A stretch of 64,000 bases of DNA from Rhyzopertha dominica. Lineage: Eukaryota; Arthropoda; Insecta; Coleoptera; Bostrichidae. A program made the position numbers and the translations under genes. Below the pieces are notes generated by a model, which was not told the DNA's origin, did no database searches, and saw only the letters and a program-made list of their open reading frames with translations. Of the stretch, positions 22,384-35,315 are shown in pieces (position 1 is the stretch's first letter; every line of letters begins with the position of its first letter). The stretch is taken from contig QCXZ01000041.1 of assembly GCA_025024175.1 (NCBI GenBank), positions 20,641,786-20,705,785 on the forward strand, given 5' to 3'.

Positions 22384-25300
22384 TTTTCCTTCTCCGAAAA
22401 ATCGCAACATTAGTTCCTGCCTCACCAAAACCATACAATTACATAGATTTGCTCTTCGCTTCTAAAGCGAATGCGGCCCACGTCAGTCAGTTCCTCGTGC
22501 GTATTTTAAAGTATTGTTCTTGTATACACAAAGAAAATTGTTTATTAATTATTATTAATTTGTGCGATATGATTTTATATATCCATAGTTTAAAAAGACG
22601 CAAGCGAAACTTTTCAAATTGTTTGAATAATATTGTGGTCAAAAGCCATCATTCGAATAGTTTTTCGTATAGTACGTGTCAATTTACTGTGTACGATCAT
22701 ATCATGATAAGTACCTAAATCTATTACTATACCAAAAAGGAAAACGTAATATAATAACTTTTTGCTAAAAGCTAACCATTTTTGTAGGAAGGCTAAAATA
22801 AAAAATACAGAAACAAATCCTACTAAACTTAAATAAGTTGCTCAATCAGATAGATATATGATAGACATGGTTCGTTTGACAGATGAACTGCAGACAAAAT
22901 ATCTGCTCTTTTAACAGCCATAAGGCTTATTTCAGAAGCCGTTGAAGTTATTGTAATGCACAGAAGTAAAATACTATGAACCAGGACAAAGAAAGGGTAA
23001 GTTTGCAAAATCTTTTGAAAGGTTCATAAAGAGTATATGTTTGTCAACAGAAAGTACGCAAAATGATATTAAGCATAACAGAAAAAACACATATATTTAA
23101 ATAAAGTGCCGGGGTACCTTTATATCGCCCATTCAAATAATCTTTCGCGAAATGTTTAATTTATTTAATTAGTCAAGCAAAGAGTTATTGTTGTAATACG
23201 TGTATTGAGGTGTAGGGAATTTAGAACGTATTTTAGGACTGGCTACTCACTCCTGTTTAGGGGTTGACACAGAACAAGGTGTTATTTGTAAGGGTTATTT
23301 GTAAAATCCAAATTACTAATTTAATAAGACCAAATAGCGACTATAGATACATTAGAACTTTATTTGGTCACCGCACTTAAAAGATAATTGGGGGCAGAAA
23401 ATATTAAACTATAAAAAAGGCGACAAGTACGAGCCAATAGTGCTAAGTTTTTTTTTCATATTTATTATTCAAAGCAATAGGAACGTTGAAATTTTTGCTA
23501 TCGCCNAATAAATATTNACAAACATTGTTTNCTTTTCGTAATGCTCTGGTTGCGGATGGTGTAATGGTAATAATTACGCCGTGAGCATGTGAATTTAGGT
23601 AACTAAGCAATNAACAAAGTAGACAAAAATACTAGGTTTCTACAGTGTACCTGTTTAGTATATTTAGTGATGTGAGCTTGTGTTACTTCACAATAGGGAT
23701 ATAGTCACATAGACCCGCATCGCAGGATCATGTACATATCTCTATATCTCGTATTTACTCGATTTTGCATTTTACATTAGATTTCCAAATTCCACCGGAT
23801 ATAACTAGGTTCTTATGCCAGAGGGTTCTTGTAATAAATAATCTGTTTTCTTTTTGTTGATTTTTAAGCTAAGGCTAAGACCGTGACTGAACTGGTTGCT
23901 TTGTTTTTGTACGCGAATCAGTATTTTGTAAATTGGGAAAACTAACTCACTAAGTATGCAACATATTATCGACCACTACAATCTTAATTCAAGTAAGATT
24001 TATTTAGTTGCAAGACCCCAAGAATTGCAAGAAATATTGCAAGACCTTACATTATTCTTGCAAAGTAGCGTCAAAAAAAAACATGATGAGATTCTTTGAC
24101 AGGAACAAGAAATGTGCAAAAATCTTGTGAAACTCTAGAACTGAAATATGCCGAATTATTTGCATTTGTATATATTTTGCTTTATTTGAACTGTGATAAG
24201 GAAATATCTACTCACCCTAAGACCTTTCAGTATTGCTTTCGCAGCACACTTGATAGTATTAAAACAACATACACTGCAGTGGATCCATTTATATCCATAG
24301 AAACTAATTTACAAGAAACAATCAAGTAGTTTAGATTTAGAGAGCAAATAAAACGTGAGAACATACAGTGTAAAACATATGTAATTGTATAAGAGTTGTT
24401 GCCAAACTTAAAGGAATTATTGTAGGTCAAAATAATGAACCAGCATACAGAGATGATTTACCTTTTAGGATGGGAGATGAAGTATATCAGTACTATATTT
24501 ACATATAGTAGCCGAAAATTACTCATTACCTCTATGAATGAATATAATTACTTACCTCTATAAACTACACAAACTCTGCCTGAAAAAAAATAAGAGTTTG
24601 TAATTAATTACCTACTATTAGTTTATATTAATATCTGCTGTGTTCATTTTCAGTCTCCTTTGTTTAAATAATAGTAACAAAGACGCGCTGGCACGCCCAA
24701 TAAAAGCAACTTAAACAGTTTCGTATCAAATGCTGAAAAAGTCTAAAAATCAAGAAGTTCCGGTAGCAAATAAAGCCTAATAAAGGTCCTTCACTCTGTA
24801 TCTGATAAGATCTTTATGTGAAAGAAAGGAATTTACGCCAAGGGGAAAGCTAAAGAGGAAATTGTATGAAAGGGCGGTCAGTTATTTATCTCTCCCTGTT
24901 GATAACAGCTATATGTTATCAAAAGGCAAAGCACTGGCCTGAGATATTACCGACATCTTTTCTGGAAAGCAGAAAATAGGCGATAATAGTCTAAAAGGGA
25001 TATAAATGCGGGAGATTTAAAAGAAAGAGGAGCAGAGGTCAACCATAGAGAAATGGCCGCATCTAGAGGATAACGAGACTAAAGAAGGATATCGGGTCGT
25101 AGTGCGGAAACGGAGCTCACATCAGGAGTTCAAGGAAGTGGAAATATGTAAAACTGCTTGTTTTCGAGAACAGATGTTTTTTACATAGGCGCCTGGAAAT
25201 TTTATCATTCGCATTCTGTTTTCTTTTTCAATGGAATCGTACGTATCAAACTAAATTTCATTTTATCGGATAGCAATTCAGATATGACAAAATTGCGCTC

Positions 25301-25989
25301 GAGTTAATGCTGTATGTATAATTCAAACAATTAGCGTTAACGAATGTACGGACTTTATACGTGTTACGCCCATAATATATTAACTTTTTATTGTATTATC
25401 CAGTAATTAAGTAAATTTATTTAATACACGATATTGTTGAAAACAGTCCAGTATGAAAAATTATGCCACTAGTTCGCTAAAAAGAATTTGGTGTCAAATT
25501 CATGATATGCTTACTTAGACAGACAGGACGTTGAAGTTTTAAAAATTTACAATGTTTTACAATTTCTCCGTTAGAAGTGCCACTAGCAGTGAATGTACTT
25601 AAACCAGAGGTGCACCTACCTCCATTTTAAAAGCAACCAAAATACCTGTAAGTGCGAAAGGCGTTGTTATATAGTATCTAATCTAGTAATACATTTTAAA
25701 AATTATAAAAAATGCACATATTGAACGCTCAAAAATTTCTATAAATGTTTAACAGGTAATGTAGTCATTGCCAATAATGGAAGGATCTCTCTCTTCGGTT
25801 AGTAGTAAGTACTTGGTGCTTTTCTAATATCTGAAGCTAACAACAATTTCAATTTGCTGATTTATGCTTAATCAACCTTAATATTTACAAATACAGAAAG
25901 CCATAAGTAATATGTAAAACGAACTTATTGTGTCTGAATTTTCGGACCATGCTTAGTTTTCTTAAACCCTTATGAAAAAATATGTACGG
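22384..25989. other. Intergenic DNA, nothing recognised
   Basis: Frames at 22449-22718 and 24096-24329 (+) are short and featureless. n bases cluster at 23506-23612. The stretch 24830-25150 is purine-rich and less AT-rich than its surroundings, but no protein match was recognised in any frame I translated. Confidence 0.4.
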
Positions 25990-26590
25990 AGCGTGACTTA
26001 CAAAAAGCTTTTGTAACTGTAATAAGTGGCATGCGCAAAAAATGGCTGCAAAATATTTCGAGGTATCGCAGAGCACTTTTCCGTTGAGGTTATCTAACCA
26101 GCTTTGAAAGAAGCACCGTGGTGATGACCCTGTAATGTTTTAACTACCGAAGAGAAAGCCATACGTTGCTACATTATTGTGCTCCACCATATGTAATAAT
26201 TGAGCCATTAATGCGTCATTCCGTTACAGAAATTATTAATGTGAGTATATCTTTTCCGTGTTTAAAACTTAAGAAACCCTTGTAGCACAATACCTGTACA
26301 GTACTGGTAGAGTGGATAATGAATAGCCACCGAAGGGTTTTCCAAAAAGGAGTTTTCTGTTTAAAAGCAATGTACCAAGCAACACTTCCGTCGTGTTAAA
26401 TTCATGTGCCATTCCAGGCAGTTATAGTGCGTTTCAATAGCAGACTCCTGAAAATAGTTTTTAGATAACTAAAAAATAAAAGGCATGGCAGTATCTAGAA
26501 TTCTTCTTGGGCTCCAAATATACGAAAGTGTTAGCTGAAGAGGATGTCAAAAATGTATACGAAATTGACAAAGTAGTCAGTTTATGGTAT
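25990..26590 (+). pseudogene. Pipsqueak/pogo-like transposase relic
   Basis: From 25994 the plus strand reads DLQKAFVTVISG. After a frameshift it reads AQKMAAKYFEVSQSTFPLRL. Together these have the spacing of a Pipsqueak helix-turn-helix (LQ-A-V-G, then AA-F-V-ST). Near 26535, EEDVKNVYEIDKVV resembles the IYNxDET segment that carries the first catalytic Asp of pogo/Tigger-type DDE transposases. The rest is full of stops. The match rests on motif shape only. Confidence 0.45.
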
Positions 26591-26772
26591 GTTTGGTGAA
26601 CCCAAATGTTAACATCATCTGGAAATTAGTCTTGCTGGCAACGTTATCAATCTCTGTAATTAAATGATATGCTGTTTTCTGTTCTTTTTTGATTATCTGT
26701 TGATGCGGACGGTTGCGTATGATTTTTTACAGATACGTCAAGATTCATTCAACGCCCTCAAACATCTATCAC

Positions 26773-26842
26773 CTCTTATGACCGGGATTGAATCCGGGAT
26801 TTTTTGAACTCTAGTCAAACACTAGCCACTGAGCTATTCAAA
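26773..26842 (-). pseudogene. tRNA-like sequence
   Basis: On the minus strand there is an A-box-like TAGCTCAGTGG, an anticodon-arm-like TTTGA-CTAGAGT-TCAAA with a 7-base loop, and a B-box-like GATTCAATCC. The acceptor stem does not pair well. It is a tRNA pseudogene or the head of a tRNA-derived SINE. Confidence 0.55.
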
Positions 26843-26904
26843 ATCAAGGTCAAAGCGGCATATGTAAATCATCAAAGTTACTATGTAACGCTGCTGAACG
26901 CCAT

Positions 26905-26962
26905 CCGTTGCATTTGACTAGTGTTCTAAAGGTCCCGGGTTCAATTCCCAGTCAAAGCCGGC
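26905..26962 (+). pseudogene. Partial tRNA-like sequence
   Basis: The anticodon arm TTTGA-CTAGTGT-TCTAA and a good B-box GGTTCAATTCC are present, but the D-arm half is not. It lies in opposite orientation to the tRNA-like block at 26773-26842, so the two form a loose inverted pair. Confidence 0.45.
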
Positions 26963-29900
26963 AATACTTTTTCATTTCATACCTGTTAACCCGATAAAAT
27001 ATCACATACGTTAATTAAAAACTAATTTAGGCAATAATTATCTTTCAATAGGTATATTGTTCAATAGTTTACTTTTATAACTATGGAACACAATACTACA
27101 TAGTATATGTAGTGTAAATGTGTATAAATAAAACAGATAAAGAACTAATATTTAGTGAGACCGAAAGTTTTTTCTTTATCAGTAAAGTAAGATATACCTG
27201 CCTATAGTCTACAACAAATACGAATAAAAATATAACAGAAAAAGGAAATATTCCTTGGTGAAAAGGAACATTACCTTATTGATCACACAAATGAAAAATA
27301 TGTTGTCTACAGTCTACATTCAGTAAAAAATAACAAAAATCAAACATTTCTTGGTGAAGAGGAATATTCTTTTGTTGATGAATGATCAGAAAAATAAGTT
27401 ATCCTCAGTCCACAATTAAACCTTTCCTGTTTTTTTTTCATAAAAGCCTGAATTTTTTTTAAGTTTTAAAATAATTTAAGTATTGAGGCTGATCTTCCTC
27501 GATGGCTATAAGCACCAAATTTGATAATCTATCTAATATTGTGCATTAAATACTTAAGGTATTTAACATATTTCAGTTGATGAGGATTAATACTGCATCC
27601 GTCTAAATAGCTTTCTAATAATTACCGCATTGTACGTGACCATTTTTTAGAAGATAAAATGGGAATAGCAAGGTATCCTTAAAAAAAGGCTTGTATTATC
27701 TAGAACTTTTTATAGATCTATACAGGAGGAATATCGTACCATGCGTTATTCTATTACATCTCAAAGGGATTAGGCAGCGTTTTTAATGGAAGCCCCCGAG
27801 CGGGTGGACTTTTTCTAACATTTATCACACAATTATCGTTATATTTCAACCAATTTACAAAAAGCCTTGAAAAATCCAATGAACAATAGTCACATATGTG
27901 TATATAGAAAGTTTTTTAAAACTCAGTAGGGTCCGGATACGAGATGAATGCCTGTCCAGGGTTAAGTATCGACGGGTCGCCTACATATCGACAGCATGTC
28001 GACAAAATCGATAGTTAGGCTTTTTAGGATTACGTTATCCAACATGTCTTCCGAGGGGCACACATTGCCCGCATACGAAACCGTGGAAACTGACGCATGA
28101 CTGATAGAGTAGGGTTGTTGATGACGAGGATCATGACCAAGTCGTCCAAATTAAACGACTTATGCCTTGATTCGTTTGATTTGGCTCAAAGCTAGTGGAT
28201 CAGCGTCGTCCGTTCATGGGAAATAATAATTATCTTCAAATATCAAACCATTATAATTCCACTCGAATAATTACTGATTAATTAGGTATGCTTTTTCCGG
28301 TAAAGCAATAGTACATACAATGAACAGAATTTTCCTTTTAAAATGTTTATTACACAATTAATCGTATACGTAGATACGTATAACTTTTGACCTGTGTACT
28401 TAAAAAAGTTTAGTTACATAGCTTGAAAAACGTAAAAATGTCTACTATATAATAAAATAAACAGTACGTTTTTTGGATCAACAATCTTTACGACAATGCA
28501 ATGCAATGCAATAATTGGTCTAAAATAGAATGCTTCAAGTTTCCGATTCACAATTTCTGCTTGCTGTGTTGTAATAGCCAGCAACACATGTACGCATGTA
28601 TTAGGTAGTTCTTAGATTAGCATTGTAGAGATAGGCATTACTGCTTTTGTGCGCTTGTCAATAAACGATAGCTTTTAAAAAGGCTATTTCTGTGTCGACT
28701 CGGTAATTCGCGTCGTGCCCGGATCTTATGTTACATATTTTATGCACCAATGTCAGCAGACAGCAGTAGCTAACTCAATTTCTATAATATAATCGCAACC
28801 TCTATGAGCATTGAAAAGTAATCAATTTGTTTACTTTTCAACTATTATTTTATAGTCACATATCATCACATGTCCTAAAAACCCAGTCGTGAAAGTCAAA
28901 ACTGTGTTAAATACGAAATATTTCACATTAAGAAGTGAAAATTACGTAGAGTCAAAGTAAAACGTGATAACCTAGTTGTAGTAGTGTTGGTGTTTATAAG
29001 TTATTTACTCAAACAACATTTTAGCAAAATCTTTTAACCAGTTAATTAATGTTTAGTCATTTTTTACGTTGTTGACATCACTAAATTAATAGACTACAAC
29101 AGCATTGTCGACATGACGTTGTCGACATCACCCAATCCTGTCCCTGCCACTACACTGCTGGTGTAGCGGTTACTAGGCCCCTGGAACCAATACGATTTCA
29201 GCAGTTTGTATTTCCAGTATTTGTATAAGTGCATACATTGGAAGTAACCGACGATTTCTGATAGATTCCGAGTAGAGGTTTTGTTCCTGCATTGTTTTTA
29301 AGGATATTTTTTCGTACAATCGATGGATTCAAAGCCACCCATATCATATTACGTGTCGCCGATATCGCTGTTGACCACTGTTATTCCTTAGAAGCGGTTT
29401 AATTCTTCCTAAGCTGAAAATGTTTAAGATATGCGTGAAAAACAATATGACGTCATGCTTTCCAATATTATGTCCGATGATTTCAATTACTGCAAAATCC
29501 CTAAGCTTTTACACGAACCTGAAAATCTCGCGCTAACTTTTGATATTCGTCCGTTGCTGCAGGAATTGAAACTTACCGAAGTAAAGTGCGCTCTTTTGAT
29601 CTTATGCTACTTGACAAGGCCTCAGATGTAATTCTTAGGCATTCAGCCGACAGCTGCTTTTTACACTCTCGTGGATATTTTGTTACACAAAAATGCTTTA
29701 CGTCTAAAGGCGCGCCTTCAAACTCCTGTGTGTCAAACAACGTCACTCGATACCCCTCCATTGGGTCGGACCATTCTCCTTTCGAACACATCCTCACGGA
29801 AAATATATTCTTTCTTACGAGCTTTTACCGTAGCATATCGGGTTACCCACAGTCGAGCATAATGTGCTACTCGGGGCGTGGATTTCATTTCCTCCACAAA

Positions 29901-32583
29901 AGAATTTTTGCCGGTGAGATTAGCCCGGGTCGCGTAGGGGGACGCGCGTGTTGACAGAAAAATGCGATTTCAGAAACGGTATTTGATCTTCTCAGTTTTC
30001 CCTGTTGTTCCGGAGTGTTTATATGTAAACAAAGCCCGACTGCTGTTTGTCTAACTGCGATAAAACGAATTTAATGCCATCTACATGCCAACGGCGGTTG
30101 CTGAAACCGAAAACTCGTTTGAAGTGTCGGCAGGAGGCCGAGTTTGGCTGAATGTTTTCCTTTACTGGTTCTCTATAATTGATCTTGACTTGCTGACGAT
30201 TTAAAGGAAACCATTTTNNAATAATTCTAGGGCCTTTTACATACAAAGCATAATACGCAGAATACCCGATATGCTTGGGCGCCGCCCCAATTTNGCCAGT
30301 TACATGAAACTGGCGGTGTGAAAAGTAGAATTNGAGTTCAAAGNGAAGTATNAGCAAAATATAATTGAAGCTTCTATATTTTTAAAAGGTGTTTTAAAAA
30401 TGCAAATTAGAATACTTAGCCTAGAGGTACTTGTAGTTCGAAAATCCAGACAGTTTTACTACCCTGAATCTCCGGACGGTTATAATTTTTCCAAATAGGT
30501 CGTCATGAAAACATGTCCCCCAAACGGAAAGGGTGCCAGTGCAAATCCTGCTTAAAGCAACTAATATTAATTAATAATCGGGCACGTTTTCGTCAATATA
30601 AACCTATTTCTCCCAGACACTTAAAAACAGCACTAGATGTCCATTTGCATCCATACAACCGGAATAAGTCACAGTGCCAGGTTCCATCCTGCCGCTGCTG
30701 CCGTTGGAAATTCAATTTTTGCCAGTTACTTTAATTAAATTATTAGAGAAAGGATAAAACAAAATAACTTTCAAATATTTACAGTAACCATGACAGTCTC
30801 AAAATGTTTATAATGCACCATAGATACGTAAAAGGTACATAGAAAACATAGATGACCAAACGTCAGTTTTTTTAACTACAGCAGCGCCCTACAACGATTG
30901 TAATCCGAAACTTTCGGCTCGACAATGTTGCTATACTTTCTAACTAGATTTAGTGAATTTTTAGCCTAGTCCACTGTTGCCTTATATTATTTATCTATTT
31001 ATATTATCTGTCCTAGCATACTATTACATCAGCAGTTTGCATACTTACCTTTTTGCTTCACATATTTATAAATCGCCACAAAATATAAAAAAAAGTCGAC
31101 AAAATTCTTTTTCTTTCAATAAGAACCTACTGCAGTAACAAAAGTAGCAAAATTATACACACACTCACTATACTAATGTGCTGAAACATTAAGGCAATAA
31201 TGCCCATTTATTATTGAGAACAATTACCCATAACATACAATTTTGTTTAGCAGGTACGCATAGTGTTATGACTAGATTGTACTGAACGCAATTTATCACA
31301 CTGACAATGACAACTAATCAACAAATTTGTTTCAATTACTTTTGATGCACAAGATACCTATATACTTATATCTAACATCTTACGGGCAACAATAAACAGT
31401 GAGGTTCCAACGGCAAATACGTGCAGCATCTATTTAAGTACCTTGTGGGGAATTTGAAATTTAATTAAAAAAATATGTAGTGAAGAACAGAAACTTTTCT
31501 TTAGCCTCTGTATCGTAAAATATGTGTTTAAAATAACTCAGTAACTTTAACTTTAATTTATACTCTGATTCTCTATTTGCCCTACCATAAAATGTACGTA
31601 GTCCGACGAACACAAGGAAGTATGCCATTGGTTTTAGGATTCTTCTTGCACTACTCTCTTGTACTCCGAACTGGTATAGATTCAGATCTTTAAGAAAAGT
31701 TGCTTCTATATAACTTTGAAGGCTGGATTTGTGGTTCCGGCTTAAGCACACAATAAGTTAATGTAACATCTTATTTAAATAGTAGACATTTTACCGTCGT
31801 TTATCTGCCATAGTCATACATACATAGTCAATACAGAACAAACTCTACCCAAAATAACAATACGAGTAAATTACTATGGTAAGATTAGTACTTATTACAC
31901 AGTTCAGATTTCAAGGATTCACTTATCAGAATTATCATGAATACCTTTTTTAATTGAATTATTTCCGGATTATGGGATTGTGTCAGGCAGATTAGCTGAT
32001 CACTTCGGATTACAATCGTTGTATGGCGCCACTCTAGATGACAAATTTCCATACCAATAACTCGTACCTCTATTTCCTTTCTTCTCTCTGTAATGCACGT
32101 GGAGGTTGATCTGGTGTGTCATGACCACAAAAACTAATCGAAAAACTCAGAACTCAATAGATAAACACAATTCAAATGACTTTATCTTGTCGGGTCACAA
32201 AAGGGGCAGAACTTCTTAATACGAGCTTGTAAAATGTACAAAATACATTTAATGTAATGCACATTCTTCTGGAGAAACAATGGACGAAATGTCAAATACC
32301 TTTAAGATTGTTCAGCCAAAGTGTTCAATGGTTGGGCCCGACAGTGACTTGGAATCAGCCCTAGTAAATCTAAACAACGTATGACGAATTTGAAATAAAA
32401 CAAGTGGTGCAGGAAGTATAGAGCTTTCGATGTCACTCTTGCATCACCAATAAAAGTGCGGAAATAACTTCTATCTGGGCAGCACCAGAAATTCTGGAAT
32501 CTGTAACTAAAGGGACTTTGTATCTCTTATCATACAGTTTTTTCTTTGTGTATTCGTATCATTTTGTGAAATAAGCTTTTAGT
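26963..32583. other. Intergenic DNA, including unrecognised frames at 29.4-30.7 kb
   Basis: The words GTCGACA/TGTCGAC recur at about 27990-28005, 28693 and 29106-29127. A cluster of moderately long frames lies at 29431-29631, 29586-29954 (+), 30019-30357 (-) and 30513-30734 (+) in a less AT-rich stretch. I translated these and recognise none; they may be a decayed transposon. n bases at 30218-30352 reduce confidence. The remainder to 32583 is AT-rich spacer. Confidence 0.35.
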
Positions 32584-32779
32584 TGTTTTTTATGAAATAA
32601 ATACACCACTATTTAGAATGACAACTTAACTTTATTGTGTATTTTTATATATTACATCGCCATGGACACAGTCATCAAAAGAGCCTATGATTTTTAATTT
32701 TGTTGGCTGAAAGTAATTTTATGTGCTCTGCTTGTGGCTGCGTGTTTATTATTAAATGCAAACGTTAGATGACGCTGCA
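32584..32779 (-). repeat. 3' LTR of the gypsy element
   Basis: This block is about 95% identical to 36053-36245. On the plus strand it runs TG to CA. A purine-rich tract, AGAAGGGATATAG on the minus strand, abuts its inner edge and serves as the polypurine tract candidate. Confidence 0.85.
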
Positions 32780-32888
32780 CTATATCCCTTCTAGTGAGTG
32801 AGGCGAACGAAGACAATTATTAAAAAAATATTTTTGCTTGAATAGTGCCATTTCAAACATTAAACAAATTATCTAACTTGAAAATTAA

Positions 32889-35315
32889 TTATTGTTTAAA
32901 TCTTGTCGGGAAATGAACTGTCCGTCCCGATCTGGTTTTTACACTGGCATCTGTGGAAGTACTGGTGGTTGTATAGTTACAGGCGGAACCTGTTCTTGAT
33001 GACGATGTTTGTTGATGCTCCCAATCACTTGTGAGTTTTTCAATGTATGCCGGTTTCAAGCGGTCAATGGAAACATTCACTTGCTTGTCCTTGATTAATA
33101 GCGTGAAAAACTTAGGGTTTGTCTTCATTACCTTGAAAGGGCCATCGTAATGGGATTGCAGTGGTTTTCGCACAGCATCTACACGGACAAATACATACTG
33201 GCAGGTAAAAATATCCTGGGGTACATATACTTGTCGACAGTGGCGTAGCCAGAAAAGTGTCTTGTGGGGGCAAAGCTCCATGCACAAGAAAAATGTTAAG
33301 TACAAACAAGAAAAAAACAGAAGAGGTGTGACTTAAATTTTAATATTTAATTTGCTAAAATGTTTATTATACAACAAACCAATAGTTTGCAACAAATTTG
33401 TACCGTTAAATGTAAAAAGCTGCTATTCCATTATCAAATCAATTTAGTTCCTGGGGGGGGGGAATTGCACCTCTGCCCCCCCCCCCCCTTGGCTACGCTA
33501 CTGCTTGTCGACTGCCATTGTGTTGCGTTTTGTAGAACTGGATTTTATTCATGCATTTTCGCAGGACTGTCGCAAATGATGTATCTGCACCTACAAAGGC
33601 TGTGGTAGGGATTGGTTCTACGAGATCTCCTGGAAATCGCAATGTCGTGCCATAAACTAGTTCAGCTACAGTGACTCCAATATCTTCCTTTACATCGCTT
33701 CTAATTCCAAACAGCATTGGCGGGAGTGCTTCGGTCCACATTGTATTATGACATTTCAGGGCTGTGGTGAAACCTTTCCACTAAGCCGTTTGCTGCAGGG
33801 TGAAACGCTGTCGTGTGGATGTGTTGAATGCCCATTATTTTTTGCAATTGGTGGAAAAAAACTGATGTGAATTGTGTTCCCCTGTCCGAAGTAAGTTTTG
33901 TTGGAACGCCAAAACGAGATATCCATGTGTTNACGAAGTTTGTTACACATGTTTCAGCTGATGTCTGCAATTGGGACTGCTTCCGGTCACCGAGTAAATT
34001 TGTCGATTATCGTTNGGAGGTACTGGTAACCATTCGATGGAGGTNGTGGTCCTACGATGTCGATGTGAACGTGCGCAAAACGTGCGTCTGGATCTTGGAA
34101 AGTTCTTGCCGGGGACTTAATGTGCTTGTGAATTTTGTTCTTTTGGCATGGTAAACACGTTTTAACCCAGGAGCTTGTACCTTTTTTTAAATTGGGCCAA
34201 AAATATTTGGACGTTAATAACTTTGTGGTGTTTTTCACCCCTGGATGAGACAGGTTGTGCTTTTGTTCGAAGATGTGGCGCCTGAAGCTTTCCGGGACAT
34301 ACAATCTATTGCCACATGTTGTTTCATACCACAGTTTTGTGTCGTTTCCAGGAACGGTGAGCTGCAGAAAGCTGAATTTAGCGTTTTGAAACGAGCTTTT
34401 TAATTCTTCTTCTTTGTCTTTTTCGTTGAATTGTGTGACTGCTTCGATACGAGAGATTGCGTCAGTAGGTCCATTGTTGACACCAGGAATGTATTTAATG
34501 TCAGTTGAGATCTGAGAGATGAAGTCGAGTTGTCTGGCTTGTCGTGGACTGTATTTTTCAGGCTTCTTCTGGAAGGCGAATACCAGTGGTTTGTGGTCAC
34601 AGTATATTGTGAAGTTGCGACCTTCTAAGAAGTGTTGAAAGTGAACAATAGTTTCGTAAATAGCCTGGAGTTCTCTATCGTACGTACTGTATCTCTTTTA
34701 CGTGTTAGACAAGGTGCGGGAGAAGAATGCTATGGGTTTGGGGTAACCATCTTCGTGTTGTTGTAAAATACCTCCCACTGCTATGTTTGATGCGTCGGTA
34801 ACGATGCTTAGTTTTGCATCTTCGCGTGGGTAGGTCAGTACAGTAGCATCGGCGAGTTGTTGTTTGGTTTTGTTGAAAGCTGTGATGGCTTCGGATGTGG
34901 GCAATATGGGTACGTCACGCCTGGTGCAACCATTTAACAACAAATTCAGAGGCTTCTGGGTCTTCGCTGCATTAGGGAGCCATCGACGGTAGTAATTTAC
35001 CATCCCCAAAAAGCGCTGGAGTTGTTTTGAAGTTTTTGGGAACTTAAGTTCTTGTATGAGAGCTGCTTTTTGTGGAAGTGGTGTGAGGCCTTCTAAAGTT
35101 ACTTTGACTCCAAGAAATTCAACTTCCAGAACACAAAAAGAGCATTTAGAGGGATTACTTACAATGCCATACCTGTGTAAGCGCTGGAACAAGGTGCGTA
35201 AGTGTCGGATGTGCTGTTCCCTTGCCTCTGATGCAACAAGAATGTCATCGATATATACGTAGACGAAGTCTAGGCCTTTGAAGATGTTATCGATGAATCG
35301 TTGGAAATCATTGTC
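32889..35315 (-). pseudogene. pol remnant: RT half, RNase H, integrase
   Basis: Order on the minus strand: RT motif YIDDILVAS (about 35260), the RT thumb/connection with FLGMVNYYRRWLP, and a TDAS RNase H start. A stop follows at 34698. The RNase H then continues out of frame (TYDREL, CDHKPL). The integrase HHCC finger is at about 34260-34140. The integrase core has HIDIVGP, SDRGTQFT and NGLVERF, with 35 residues between the second Asp and the Glu, so the DDE spacing is intact. A TGA lies near 34000 and a one-base shift near 33755. After the hAT insertion (33238-33503) the C-terminal domain resumes to the stop at 32889. It is non-functional as it stands. Confidence 0.85.
33238..33503. mobile_element. 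266 bp hAT-type MITE inserted in the gypsy integrase
   Basis: The ends CAGTGGCGTAGCCAG and CTTGGCTACGCTACTG are inverted repeats. They are flanked by an exact 8 bp duplication CTTGTCGA at 33230-33237 and 33504-33511, the hAT hallmark. The interior holds G and C homopolymer runs (33455-33488) and no transposase. The flanking integrase sequence continues across it, so the MITE is younger than the gypsy insertion. Confidence 0.92.

Noticed and set aside
33360..33608. 82-codon plus frame across the hAT MITE
   Set aside because: It spans the MITE and the opposite strand of the gypsy integrase, with no independent support.
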